DNA of 64,000 nt from Annona cherimola (taxonomy: Eukaryota > Streptophyta > Magnoliopsida > Magnoliales > Annonaceae): positions 54,541,563-54,605,562 of the forward strand of contig CM059972.1 in NCBI GenBank assembly GCA_030490835.1, read 5' to 3'. The notes beneath the pieces were generated by a model. The model saw only the letters and a program-made list of their open reading frames with translations, made no database searches and was not told the origin of the DNA. Of this stretch, positions 47,582 through 58,815 are shown one piece after another. Within the stretch, counting starts at the first letter, position 1; each line of letters starts with the position of its first letter. A program made the translations under genes and the position numbers.

Positions 47582-48707
47582 TGTGGCGCCCCTGACCCGA
47601 GGCCTCCACAAGCCTTACTCCAAGACCGTTTTCGATTGGTAAATGTGATCAGGATTGTTGCCCTGATCACGCGGTGAGTTCTTAATTTGATCTCATCCAA
47701 ATTTTTTTTCCTTTTCTTTCATCATATAAGCATATACTTGTCATCATTCATAGTGGACTCATGCATATCATCATAAAATTTATCGTACAAGTATCTTTAC
47801 TTTCATATTATAGGCAACATATATATTCATAAATAAAAATTCACGTAGAATTTTATACATAATCACTTATCTATTTACACCATACATAATCAAACCCATT
47901 TCATTATAAGCAATACATTCATCAATTCATTCTTCAAACATACCAATACCTTTTAGCTTTGCTCCTTTCCTCGAGCCATAAACCTGTCTAAGGTTGGGAA
48001 AACAAAATGTGAGTGATAAACTCAGTAAGCAAGCATCATTTTTTTCATTTAAATGCATCCCTTGCCCATTCGGTAGGAGACACTTATCAAGTGATCAACT
48101 ACCAATAGGAAGAAACCTTTTATAGAAATCTTCCTTATAATATACCCATAAAACTTTGTGCATGTCCCCATTTCGAGGTTTTTCAAAGGTGACGTATATG
48201 CATCTAAACCATTTTTCATGGGGACAATTGTTTGTCCCAAAATATTTTTCATCTACTATGAGGACATGTCTATGTCCAAAAATATTTTTCATATGGCATG
48301 AGGACATTGTATGTCCTAAAACATCTTTCTCATAACCTTTTTCCCCATGAGGACATTTACATGTCCCAAAATACCATTCATTTAAATTTCTTTATAACCC
48401 AACTCGGGATTATTCAAAAGCAATGCATGTGCATAGAAATCTGTTATCTATGCGGACATTCTCACGTCCAAAAATATTTTTCCATATAAACATCTTTTAA
48501 CCCGCATATAAGATACCAAACCCTTTTTAAACCAACATGGCAGACATATTCATGTCCTAAAATATTTTTGTTATCTTATGAAAACTAAACACAAATTCAT
48601 TTAAAACCAAATAGAGTAGGTGCCCACTTTGGGAATTTTAAAACATAGGGAACATATGTATGTCCTAAAAATATATGGATCTGTGTCTCTGACCCTCAGG
48701 TAGGTGA
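47582..48707 (-). mobile_element. U-family element U-5 (minus strand), 3' part
   Basis: It begins TGTGGCGCCCC, the reverse complement of the U terminus; left TSD candidate ATTTT (47577-47581). On the minus strand it shows the block CTTACTGAGT...ACTCAC (48010-48028), a segment 47983-47950 bounded by ACAG and GTATTG, and a GGACATnnnATGTCC hairpin array (about 48165-48690). It is cut by the outer copia LTR at 48708. Confidence 0.82.
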
Positions 48708-50318
48708 TGTTGGAAACATATGGAAAATAAGCCAAGACTATGTTTTAATGATTAAAAAATCAATTTGAGTAAGTTTTGGTTACTAACATGTTTGTGAAGA
48801 TGATTGAAGGTTATAAAAATGAAGAATATGAAGCATGGAAAGTCAAGTCGATTTCCAAGTCAACTCAGGCATCGACGTAGGCCAAGTCGATCCCCAAGTC
48901 GACTCCAGTAGTGACTTCAGCTCGTCATTTTCGTCCAGAGTTGAAAACGGGGAACCAAGCTACCGAAGTCGCAAAAGAAGTCGACTCCGCATGCGACTTG
49001 GGTAAAGTAGCAGACCAAGTCGACTCCAGATTTGACTTCGAGGCGTCATTTTCATCCAGAGTTGAAATCGGGGACGAGAGCTGCCGAAGTCGCATCCCAA
49101 GTTGACTCCGCATGCGACTTGGGTGAAGTCGCAGATCAAGTCGACTCCATCTTCGACTTTAGTGCAGAAATTACTGAATGAGTTAATTCAATAACAGATT
49201 TGAGTAGAGATTCATGTTGGATCATGAACACTTACTCAGACATCTTCCATGCATTCCAAGATTCAAGTACTCAAGAACTCAAGAAAAGGAATCCAAGGTT
49301 TTCTATGTAAATAATCATAAAGTGTTCCAAAGAGTTATAAATCAAGGGAGAACAATCAATATGAAGAAAATCAAGTGATCAAAGTCATCTCTGAAGATTT
49401 CAAGTTCAACTAGCAAGCTGAAGAAGTGAAGTCGCACCCGAAGTCGACTTCACCTGCGACTTGGGTCAAGTCGAGGACCAAGTCGACCCAGACTGGAACT
49501 TGAAGAATCTGCAAACAGGCGAAGTCGCACCCGAAGTCGACTCCATCTGCGACTTGGACGAAGTCGCACTCGAAGTTGACTCCACCTGCAACTTGGGTCG
49601 CAACGGTCAGAAAATTTTCGAACGTTGGCGCATTAAATGCGCGCCACCTACTTCCAAACGTTCGGATTCCCTTGCAAATTATATAAGGTATTCAATATGA
49701 ACGAGGAGGGTAGCTGAGAAATCATTGAATGAGCATAACTCCCATCGCTAAGAGCATTAAGTGATCAAGCCATTATATAGAAGAAGAACTCCGCTTCCAA
49801 ACTGCCAAGAGCTGCCTGCTGAATCATTAAGCCTACGTTACAAGTTCTTCTCTGCACCAAATCTGCCTCTTCACAACAGTAATGTGTAGAAACTCTCTTT
49901 TGTTATTTCTTGTTGTATTGAACTTGATTTAGTTTGGGTAACTAAGATCAAGTGTAAGCAAAATAGTGTGTGATTGGAGTGGAACTCGTCACCTACTTGT
50001 GCTGTGAATTGTTGATGCCCCCTAGAGCTGGAATCTAGAAGAGAGCAGTGGCTCTAGTTGTATTTGTGAAATACGACAGTGGAACCCAAGTCACAAGAGG
50101 TGTGAGCTTGGAAGAGTGGAGTAGGGAGGTTGCCCGAACCACTATAAAATCTTGTGTGTTGATATTCATTTCTGCTCTCTACACTATATTGCTTTCCATT
50201 TTGTTTCTTCATAAAGGGGACTAGATTAATCCGGGATAATTCTGTTTAAGTTGAAAAATTTTAAATACCCAATTCACCCCTCCCCTCTTGGGTTATTGCC
50301 ATTAACTCGGGACCAATA
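48708..50318 (+). repeat. 5' LTR of the outer copia element, 1611 bp
   Basis: It starts TGTTGGAAACATATGG and ends GGGACCAATA (the usual final CA has become TA). A TATATAAG box lies at 49680. GTCGAC palindromes cluster at about 48898-49145 and 49443-49541. Unlike the inner LTR it has only one copy of the TGCCCCCTAGAGCT segment (50015). The 3' LTR is beyond the right edge. The left TSD candidate is GGTGA (48703-48707). Confidence 0.88.
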
Positions 50319-50320
50319 AG

Positions 50321-50332
50321 TGGTATCAGAGC
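50321..50332 (+). other. Primer-binding site, outer copia element
   Basis: TGGTATCAGAGC, an exact complement of the initiator tRNA-Met 3' end, 2 bp after the LTR. Confidence 0.93.
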
Positions 50333-50366
50333 AGGTCTTTGAGTTATACCAAAGAGATCTTTTGAT

Positions 50367-51697
50367 ATGGCATCCCAATCGACTTCAGTTCCCGCATTTG
50401 CCGAAGGCCAATCTTTTACTAGGCCACCATTGTTTGATGGGAACAATTTCGGCTATTGGAAGCTATGTATGAAACAACTCATCATGGCTATAGATATGGA
50501 CTCTTGGATTGCTATCCAAGAAGGTATGACTTTGCCAATCGATGAAAGAGCTTCCAAATGGACCGATAAGGAAGTAAAAACTGTTAAGAGAAACGCTCAA
50601 GCTATGAATTCACTGTTTTGTACTCTTACCGCTTCTGAATATGATAGAGTATCCTCTTGTCTAACTGCAAAAGAAATATGGGATACATTAACATTTATTT
50701 ATGAAGGAACTTCTCAAGTCCAAGGGACAAGGAGAAATATTTTGATTGGAGAATTGGAAAGCTTTAGAATGCTTGATATAGAAAATATTTCTGAAATGTT
50801 TGATAAATTCTCAAAATTATTAATGCTTTGAAAGGTCTTGGAAAGGAAAATTCTGAATCTGAACAGGTCATGAAAATTCTAAGGGCGCTACCCGAATCAC
50901 GACTGCAATAGAAGAAGTAAAGGACTTGAACACATTGAAGCTAGAAGACCTTATTAGCTCACTAATGTCACATGAGCTAATCAAGAAAAAAAATAAAGAT
51001 CACCATAAAGGAAAGAGAGCAATTGCACTAAAAGTCACTCATAACTCAGATGAATCCACCTCATCATCTCACAACGATGACGAAGATATTGCTCTACTTA
51101 CTAGCAAATTTCAAAAGTTTGTGAGAAAAGAAAAGAACTTCAAAGATTTTAAAGAAAGACCTCGAAAAGAGAAGAAGGAGGAGGCTACAAAGTGCTATAG
51201 ATGCGGCGGTTTGGGACATATGCAAGCTCAATGTCATACACCGGAAGAAAGATCAAAGGATCAACAAGAAATGAAGGAAAGATATGAAAGCAGAAAATTT
51301 CAAAGGCCGAAGGGAAGAGGAATGTACATGAATGAAGAAACTTCATCAACAATTAGCTCCTCAACCGATGATTTTGAAGCGGCAATTGTGTAAGAATATG
51401 CTACATGGCGCGGATTGAGCAAGAAGAAAATTTGTTGTGTTTAAACACAACGGAAGTTTTGGAAGAGCAAACCACCTCAACAAAGTGCACAAGTAATTAA
51501 GAGGTAACTTCCAAATTTTGCTATTCTCAATCTACTCACTCTTCTATTCAAGAATGTCTCAAATGTGTTGAATTAGAAGAATTACAACATGCATATGATT
51601 CATTATATGAGGAAATTAAAAAATTAGGAAACAAGTTATCTTTAAAGAGACAACAATGCAATTCCATCATTATTGTAAATGGAAAACTAGCTGAAAG
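50367..51697 (+). pseudogene. Outer copia gag, 5' part
   Basis: It starts [17 protein letters not shown], as in the inner gag, with the UBN2-type region ([22 protein letters not shown]). A 1-nt loss in an A run near 50815 shifts the frame (stop at 50829), and a short deletion follows near 50897. The zinc knuckle CYRCGGLGHMQAQC survives at about 51192. A further shift near 51375 ends that frame. At 51698 the coding sequence is split by the inner element; the codon series resumes at 62463. It is non-functional. Confidence 0.9.
51693..51697. repeat. Target-site duplication, left copy (GAAAG)
   Basis: GAAAG directly precedes the inner LTR. The identical 5-mer follows the 3' LTR at 62458-62462. 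Joining the outer gag across it gives an uninterrupted coil-coding segment homologous to the inner gag near 54720. Confidence 0.95.
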
Positions 51698-53379
51698 TGT
51701 TGGAAACAATTTTTAAAATAATAAAATTGACCAAATCTTGAGTTTCGATGATTAACAAGAACTAATTTTGAGTATATAAAAGGTACTAATATGTTTGCTA
51801 AATGTTTAAGGAAAGCAAAGAGGTCAAGTCGATCTCCAAGTCGACTTGGACTTCGACTTGGGTGAAGTCGATCCCAAAGTCGACTCAAATATCGACTTGA
51901 GAATGAATCCCAAAAGGCAACAGGTGAAGTCGCAGGTCAAGTCGACTCCACTTGCGACTTGGGAAGTCAAGTCGCAGACGAAGTCGACTCCAGCATCGAC
52001 TTGGAGTATCCAGAGTTGAAAAGTGGAAACGAACATAACGAAGTCGCAAACGAAGTCGACTCCAGGTGCGACTTGGGTGAAGTCGCAGGCCAGGTCGACT
52101 CCATCCACGACTTGAGAAGTTCAAACTTCAAAAGATGCAGTTTTCAAGATATTCAAGAGGATTTATCACTCAAGTCCAAGGAATCAAGATGAAAAACAAA
52201 TGAGTCAAATTCAAAGTCAAAAATCATGTTCTACATCAAATCAAGTCTATCAAGCTCAAAGACAAAGATACAAGAATGATTCAAACAATGTCTATCAAGA
52301 CTACATAAGTCAAATATGCATGAATCATCTAAGTAAGAATCAAGCCAATCCAAGATAGAAGAACACAACTTGAAGATCAAAGCAGGTTCAGCAAAACCCG
52401 AGCCAAGTCGCAGGCCAAGTCGACTTCAGGATCGACTTGGGTCGAAGTCTGAAGTCAAGTCGACCAAGCCTAAGACTTGGGAATCCGAAGAACTGGAGTC
52501 GCAGACGAAGTCGACTCCAGATGCGACTTGGGTAGCCAAGTCGCATCCCAAGTCGACTCCACCTTCGACTTGGGTATAACGGTCAAATTTTCGAACGTTG
52601 GAGTTCATTTATTGCGCACCAACCACCTCCACAACGTTCATATTTTCTTCCCTCTATAAAAGGACCCTCAAATGAACGTGAAAACACAACAAGAGAACAC
52701 AAGACACTGCGTTAAAGTTCAAAGAGAGAAAAGAAGTGCAAGAAAGGTTTCCTATTTGCTTTTCTCCATTGTTGAGTGGTCCGTATAAATTCTAAGGAAG
52801 AAGAAAGCTTCAAGTTGCTAGCGCCTTCAATAATATTCATCCACAGCTGCTTCTACAACTTCTTCCTCGAGCTAAATCTGCCTACACAAATCTGTAAAGT
52901 GTAGTTTCATTTATTTCATTGTCTTGTTGTATAAATCTTGATTTAGCTTGGGTAGCTAAGATCAAGTATATGCAAAGTAGGGTGTGATTGGAGTGAGACT
53001 CATCACCTACTTTTGCATGTGAGTTGTTTATGCCCCCTAGAGCTAGAATCTAGAAGAGAGCAAGTGGCTCTAGTTGTATATGCCCCCTAGAGCTGGAATC
53101 TAGAAGAGAGCGGTGACTCTAAGTGTATTCGTGGAATACATAGTGGAATCCAAGTCACAACAGAGTGTGAGCTTGGAAGAGTGGAGTAGGGAAGGTTTGC
53201 CCGAACCACTATAAATCTTGTGTTATATTTCTTTTTACTGCTTTATCTTTATTGCTCTCTAGCTCTTTTCAAAAGGGGATTAATTACTCAAGGGGTTAAG
53301 TCTTTATTTACCAAAGATTTTTTAAAGAACCCAATTCACCCCTCCCCTCTTGGGTTTTGCCACTAACTCGGGACCAACA
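51698..53379 (+). repeat. 5' LTR of the inner copia element, 1682 bp
   Basis: It starts TGTTGGAAACAATTTTT and ends GGGACCAACA. Ten GTCGAC palindromes occur at 51840, 51879, 51941, 51983, 52055, 52094, 52419, 52459, 52510 and 52552, several framed by AAGTCGCA on the left and TGCGACTT on the right. The TATA box TATAAAAG is at 52655, so U3 ends about 30 bp later. A 50-bp tandem duplication lies at 53031-53130. It has the same length as the 3' LTR and differs from it at five positions seen by eye (51711, 51719, 52636, 52831, 53316), so the insertion is young. Confidence 0.97.
52655..52662 (+). promoter_or_regulatory. TATA box of the inner 5' LTR
   Basis: TATAAAAG in CCCTCTATAAAAGGACC. The identical box is at 61733-61740 in the 3' LTR, and a TATATAAG box is at the matching place (49680) of the outer LTR. 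It is downstream of both palindrome clusters, which would place those in the enhancer part of U3. Confidence 0.8.
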
Positions 53380-53381
53380 AG

Positions 53382-53393
53382 TGGTATCAGAGC
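53382..53393 (+). other. Primer-binding site, inner copia element
   Basis: TGGTATCAGAGC, complementary to initiator tRNA-Met, 2 bp after the LTR. Confidence 0.95.
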
Positions 53394-53427
53394 AGGTCTT
53401 TGAGTTTACCAAAGAGATCTTATCAAA

Positions 53428-55230
53428 ATGGCATCCCAATCTACTTCCGTTCCCGCTTTTGCTGAAGGCCAATCCTTTACAAGGCCACCGTTGTTTGACG
53501 GGAACAATTTTGGATATTGGAAGCTTCGTATGAAGCAACTCATCATGGCTACCGGCATGGACTCTTGGATTGCTATCCAAGATGGAGTAACCTTGCCTAC
53601 CGATGAAAGAGCTTCCAAATGGACCGATGAGGAAGTAAGAATTGTTAAGAGCAACGCCAAAGCTATGAACTCTTTATTTTGTGCTCTTAATGCTTCTGAA
53701 TATGATAGAGTATCCTCTTGCTTGACCGCCAAAGAAATATGGGATACGCTAACCTCTATCTATGAAGGAACTTCTCAAGTCCAAGGGACGAGAAGAAATA
53801 TTTTGATTGGAGAACTAGAGAATTTTAGAATGCTAGAAACAGAAAATATTTCTGAAATGTTCGCTAGATTCTCAAAAATCACTAATGCTTTAAAAGGTCT
53901 TGGAAAGGCTATTTCTGAATCTGAGCAGGTTATGAAGATCTTAAGAGCTCTACCGGAATCATGGACTCCAAAGATCACTGCAATAGAAGAAGCCAAAGAC
54001 CTAAACACTTTAAAGCTTGAAGACTTAATTAGCTCACTCATGTCACATGAGCTAATTAAGAGAAGAAATGAAGATCAACATAGGGGCAAAAGAGCAATCG
54101 CCTTGAAAGCCGCACAAGACACTGACGATACCTCCTCTTCTCAAAACGACGACGAGATTGCCCTTCTCACAAAACGCTTCAGAAAATTTGTGAGGAAAGG
54201 AAAAAATTTCAGAAGCTTCAAGGAAAGAACTCCCAAAGAGAAGAAGAAAGAACCAACCAAATGCTACCGATGCGGCGGTTCGGGACATATGCAAGCTCAA
54301 TGTCCAACTCCCGAAGAAAGCAAGGCAAACGAACAAAGAAAGGATAGAAGGAACAACAAAAGATTCCAAAAGTACAAAGGTAGAGGCATGTATGTAAACG
54401 ATGAGGAATCTACAACGAGTAATTCCTCAACCGACGAAAACGAGGCTGAAGAATGTGCAAGAATTTGCTGCATGGCACAAATCGAACAAGAAGAACGAAT
54501 TACCTCAACAAAATGCACAAGCGATGAAGAGGTAAGTTCCAAACTCTCCCATTCTAAATCAAGTTTTTCTTCCTTTCAAGAATGCCTCAAATGTACTGAA
54601 TTAGATGAGCTACAAACTGCATATGATTCATTATATGAAGAAATAAAGAAATTAGGAAGCAAGTTTACAATTAAGAAAAGACAATGTGATGCAACAATAA
54701 TTGTAAATGGTAAACTTGCAGAAAGATTAGACAAATTGAAAGATGAAAATGATCTGCTAAAAAAGGAGAACAAATCATTAAATGAATCATTAGCTAAGTT
54801 CTCTAATCCAGGAGAAAGCGTCAAAATGTTTTTGAATATGACCTCCCAAACACATAAAAGAGGTCTTGGGTATCATACATTTGAGCAAGGAGAAAGTAGC
54901 AAATCAAATGTACAAATATTTGAGAAACATCAAACTAAAAATGCATCTATATACAAGCCACAAAAGAAAAATTTTAAGTGGACTAGAAGACCAATAATGG
55001 AACCATTGCATACTTGGAGGCCTACTCCAAGATTACCTATGGCTTGTAATTTCTGCAATAAAATGGGTCACAAAACTTACAAATGTAATTTTAAGAAATT
55101 ATATGACCATGGTGCAAAATTAGTTTGGGTTCCAAGAAACACAAGATTTGGGCTTTCAAAGTTAGAACAACAAAGATTGATCTATATTACTAACCCAAAT
55201 GGACCCATAAAATGGGTACCAAGAAGATAA
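53428..55230 (+). CDS. gag: Gag polyprotein, inner copia element (600 aa)
   Basis: Capsid-nucleocapsid protein that should assemble cytoplasmic virus-like particles and bind the element RNA. It starts at the ATG after the primer site ([14 protein letters not shown]), as in the outer copy. Residues about 30-210 form the UBN2-type copia gag region ([28 protein letters not shown]). A first zinc knuckle, [14 protein letters not shown], starts at residue 279. A predicted coiled coil spans about 385-455 ([28 protein letters not shown]). A second knuckle, [14 protein letters not shown], starts at residue 540. The frame is open to TAA at 55228. Pol follows in the +1 frame without an ATG, so gag-pol would need recoding. 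Two knuckles and the long coil are typical of SIRE-like gags rather than short copia gags. Confidence 0.95.
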   Translation: MASQSTSVPAFAEGQSFTRPPLFDGNNFGYWKLRMKQLIMATGMDSWIAIQDGVTLPTDERASKWTDEEVRIVKSNAKAMNSLFCALNASEYDRVSSCLTAKEIWDTLTSIYEGTSQVQGTRRNILIGELENFRMLETENISEMFARFSKITNALKGLGKAISESEQVMKILRALPESWTPKITAIEEAKDLNTLKLEDLISSLMSHELIKRRNEDQHRGKRAIALKAAQDTDDTSSSQNDDEIALLTKRFRKFVRKGKNFRSFKERTPKEKKKEPTKCYRCGGSGHMQAQCPTPEESKANEQRKDRRNNKRFQKYKGRGMYVNDEESTTSNSSTDENEAEECARICCMAQIEQEERITSTKCTSDEEVSSKLSHSKSSFSSFQECLKCTELDELQTAYDSLYEEIKKLGSKFTIKKRQCDATIIVNGKLAERLDKLKDENDLLKKENKSLNESLAKFSNPGESVKMFLNMTSQTHKRGLGYHTFEQGESSKSNVQIFEKHQTKNASIYKPQKKNFKWTRRPIMEPLHTWRPTPRLPMACNFCNKMGHKTYKCNFKKLYDHGAKLVWVPRNTRFGLSKLEQQRLIYITNPNGPIKWVPRR

Positions 55231-55237
55231 GATTTAT

Positions 55238-58200
55238 TTGCTTATTTTTCAGACATGTCTTAAGGCAAAGGCAAACAATGAATGGTTTATGGATAGCGGT
55301 TGCTCAAGGCATATGACCGGTGAAAGAAGTTTGTTTCACAAACTTAAGCCTTGTAATGATGGAATGGTTGCCTTTGACAATAATGAAAAAGGTAAAATTA
55401 AAGGTGAAGGAAATATACATAGTATTTCAAATGCATGCATGGAAGATGTTTTGTTTGTTGAAGGACTCAAACACAATTTAATGAGCATTAGCCAATTATG
55501 TGATAAAGGATACAAAGTTGTGTTTGAATCATCTATATGTAATGTATTTGATGGAGAGCATATCATGTTTAGTGGTAAAAGACATGGAAATGTATATTTG
55601 GTTTCACTTGATGAATTGAATGGTCAATGTCTAATGGCCATTGATAATGATCCATGGGTTTGGCATAAAAGGCTTGGACATATAAACATGGGAAACATAA
55701 AAACCGTATGGAAAAAGAGTTTGGTAGAAGGATTACCAAGATTGAAATATGACAAAGACAAGATTTGCAAGGCATGTCAATTATCAAAACAACCCAAGAT
55801 GCCTTTCTCTACCAAAAAGGAAATTTCCACCACTAAGCCACTTGAATTGCTACATATGGATCTATACGGGCCATCCGACATTCTAACCATTGGTGGAAAG
55901 AAATATGTATTTGTCATAGTTGATGATTTTTCAAGATTCACATGGATAATTCTCTTAGCTAGTAAAGATGAAGCCTTCTCTATGTTTGCAACTTTTGTAA
56001 ATTTGGTGCAAAATGAAAAACAAAGTACTATTGTGACCATAAGAAGCGATCATGGTGGCGAATTCGAAAACAAACGATTCATGGAATTTTGCAATGAAAA
56101 AGGAATTCACCACACATTTTCTGCACCAAGAACTCCACAACAAAATGGAGTAGTTGAAAGGAAAAATAGAACTATACAAGAGATGGCTAGAACTATGCTA
56201 AATGAGAGCAATCTATCGAAGAAATTTTGGGGTGAAGCTGTAAGTACAGCTTGTCATGTATTGAACCGTGTTACCATTCGAGCAATCTTGAAAAAGACCC
56301 CATATGAACTATGGAAAGGAAGGAAACCAAATATTTCTTATTTTCATACTTTTGGATGTACATGTTATGTTTTGAACAATGGAAAAACTAACTTGGGAAA
56401 GTTAGATGCTAAAAGCGATGAGGCTATATTCCTTGGTTATTCATCAAATAGCAAAGCATATAGAGTTTTCAATAAACGAAACCAAGTTGTTGAAGAATCC
56501 ATACATGTTGTATTTGATGAAATTAACCAAACTCCGAGAAAGGAGGATGAACTAAGTGATACAGATGAGACAAAAGGCAAAGAACAACCAAAGGAACTCG
56601 AGCTCAAGCCAGAAGATCTCGTGGAGAAAGAGGTAAGTGAAGGTAATGTTTCTTACAAACCTCCAACTGATTTGAAGTTCAAAAATGCCCATCCAATTGA
56701 CCAAGTTATTGGAAATATATATGAAGGAGTGAAAACTAGAAGATCAAAACAAAACGTTTATGGTCAATATGCCTTTGTATCTAAAATTGAACCAAATACC
56801 ATTGAACAAGCTCTCAATGATGAACATTGGATTATTGCAATGCAAGAAGAGCTAAACCAATTCGAAAGAAACAATGTATGGCATTTAGTTCCTAGACCAA
56901 ATAATCACACTATCATAGGTACTAAATGGATATTTAGGAACAAATTAGATGAAAGCGGACTCGTAATTAGAAACAAGGCAAGATTAGTAGCCAAAGGGTA
57001 TTCCCAAGAAGAAGGAATTGATTTTGAAGAATCATATGCACCCGTGGCTAGATTAGAAGCCATACGTATTTTACTAGCATTTGCTTCTCATATGAATTTC
57101 AAATGATTTCAAATGGATGTAAAAAGTGCATTTTTGAATGGCTATCTGAATGAAGAAGTATATGTTGAACAACCCCTGGCTTTGGAGAAAAGAATCAATC
57201 AAAGTATGTCTATAAATTGACCAAAGCATTATATGGACTAAAACAAGCTCCAAGAGCTTGGTATGAAAGATTGAATAAATTTTTGATTGACCATGAGTTT
57301 CAAAAGGGGAAAGTAGACACTACTCTGTTCATTAAATATAAAAATAAAAACATTTTAATTGTGCAGATTTATGTTGATGACATAATATTTGGTGCTACTG
57401 ACGAAAAACTTTGTCAAGAGTTTTCTAAGATAATGCAGAGCGAATTCGAAATGAGTATGATGGGAGAATTAAATTTCTTCCTTGGACTGCAAATCAAGCA
57501 ACAAAGTGAAGGAATATTTCTAAATCAGTCCAAATACGCCAGAGAGATGCTCAAGAAGTTTGGAATGCAAAATAGCAAAGGAGCAAACACTCCAATGAGC
57601 TCTACAATCAAGATCGATGCGGACGAAAATGGTAAAAGTATCGATCAAACACTTTATAGAAGTATGATAGGATCCTTGCTATACTTAACTGCTTCTAGAC
57701 CCGATATCCTATTTAGTGTTTGTATGTGCTCTAGATTCCAAGCATGTCCAAAAGAATTACATCTACTTGCTGTAAAAAGAATTTTTAAATATTTGTTAGA
57801 AACTACAAATCTTGGACTATGGTATCCAAAGGGGTCAACCTTTGATCTAATCGGCTATTCGGATGCAGACTTTGCCGGATATAAAGTAGATAGAAAAAGT
57901 ACCAGTGGAACTTGTCAATTTCTTGGACATATGCTAGTTTCATGGCATTCAAGAAAACAAACAAGTGTTGCACTATCTACTGTGGAAGCCGAATACATAG
58001 CCGCCGGTAGTTGTTGTGCCCAATTACTTTGGATGAAACAACAGTTGAAAGACTATGGTATTGATTATGTTGATATTCCTATTAGATGTGATAATACAAG
58101 TGCAATTTGTTTGACTAAAAATCCTGTATTGCATTCTAGAACCAAACATATTGATGTGAGACATCATTTTATTCGTGAACATGTTGAAAATCATGATGTG

Positions 58201-58314
58201 TGCTTAGAATATGTGAAAACAGAGGATCAAATTGCTGATATCTTTACCAAACCTCTAGCTAAAGAATCATTTTACAAGATTAGGAATGATATGGGGATGA
58301 TAGAGCTAAATTAG
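55238..58314 (+). pseudogene. pol: Pol polyprotein, inner copia element, with two lesions
   Basis: In order: protease [13 protein letters not shown] (catalytic D19 of this frame); pre-integrase HHCC finger (H142, HINM, then CKAC at about 176); integrase with D207, D271 and E307 in exact D-D-35-E spacing ([20 protein letters not shown]); reverse transcriptase from about 56800 ([18 protein letters not shown], then YVDD at about 57370-57381); RNase H (YSDADFAG, STVEAEYIAA, TKHIDVRHHF) ending at TAG 58312. Lesions: TGA at 57104-57106 where relatives have a sense codon before FQMDVKSAFLNG, and a 1-nt loss in a C run at about 57173-57176 shortly before the Pro-Gly-Phe motif. The protein would copy RNA to cDNA and integrate it. 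With only these two lesions the copy is nearly intact. There is no start codon at the 5' end; the first in-frame ATG is inside the protease motif. Confidence 0.93.
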
Positions 58315-58815
58315 GAAAAATTATATAAGAAAATTACAATTGAAAAATGTCAAGTCGATGAGTCAAGTCGACTCCAAGGGCGTCAAGTCGACTCCACTTT
58401 ATAAGCGAAGTCGACTCCGCCAGAGTCGAAGTCGACTCCGCCCCCAGGCGAAGTCGACTCCAAGGGACCGAAGTCGACTTCGCCTAGGGCAAAGTCGACT
58501 CCGTGCGCGACGTTTCGCATTCGGCCGAATCTCCTCTCTTCTTTCTTCCTCATTTTTCCGGCCTCCCTGTTTTTCCTCTTCTCCTCCGGTGATTCTCCTT
58601 ATTTCTCCCTCTCCGGTGACAGCCTTTTCTCCGGCGATTTTTTCCCTTGTCTCCGGCAAATCGTCACACACTCTCTCTCTTTCACTCCCTTTCATTCTCT
58701 TTATCTCTCATTCTCTCAGTTTCCTTTTCTTTCTCTTTCTCTTCCACACTATCTCTCAAACTCTCTCTTTCTCTCACTCGCATTCCCTCTCAGATCCATA
58801 AAGTCCAAACTCCAA
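58315..58815 (+). promoter_or_regulatory. Inter-ORF leader with GTCGAC array and CT-rich tract
   Basis: Seven GTCGAC palindromes lie within 58367-58499, each preceded by AA (e.g. GCGAAGTCGACTCCG), spaced about 15-30 bp. A TTTATAAG TATA-like box sits among them at about 58398. From 58520 to 58800 the plus strand is strongly CT-rich, like a plant 5' UTR, and ends 16 bp before the ATG of the third ORF. The layout (palindromes, TATA-like box, pyrimidine leader, ATG) mimics the LTR promoter. A separate promoter for the third ORF is inference. Confidence 0.6.

Noticed and set aside
51824..52659. Several ORFs on both strands repeating VDS.CDLG-like phrases in the LTRs (also at 60902-61737, 48911-49700, 20055-20932)
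   Set aside because: All are readings of the AAGTCGAC/GCGACTTGGG repeat units in non-coding LTR sequence.
53382..53393. Possible tRNA-related gene at TGGTATCAGAGC
   Set aside because: Only the 12-nt primer complement is present at each site, not a tRNA gene.
55193..55251. A tiny intron joining gag and pol (donor at GGTACC, acceptor TTTTTCAG)
   Set aside because: It would be under 40 nt, shorter than plant introns; a +1 recoding event fits better.
58340..58801. 153-aa plus-strand ORF and a 98-aa minus-strand ORF between pol and the third ORF
   Set aside because: They are translations of the GTCGAC array and the CT-rich leader; composition is repetitive and no family resemblance is seen.
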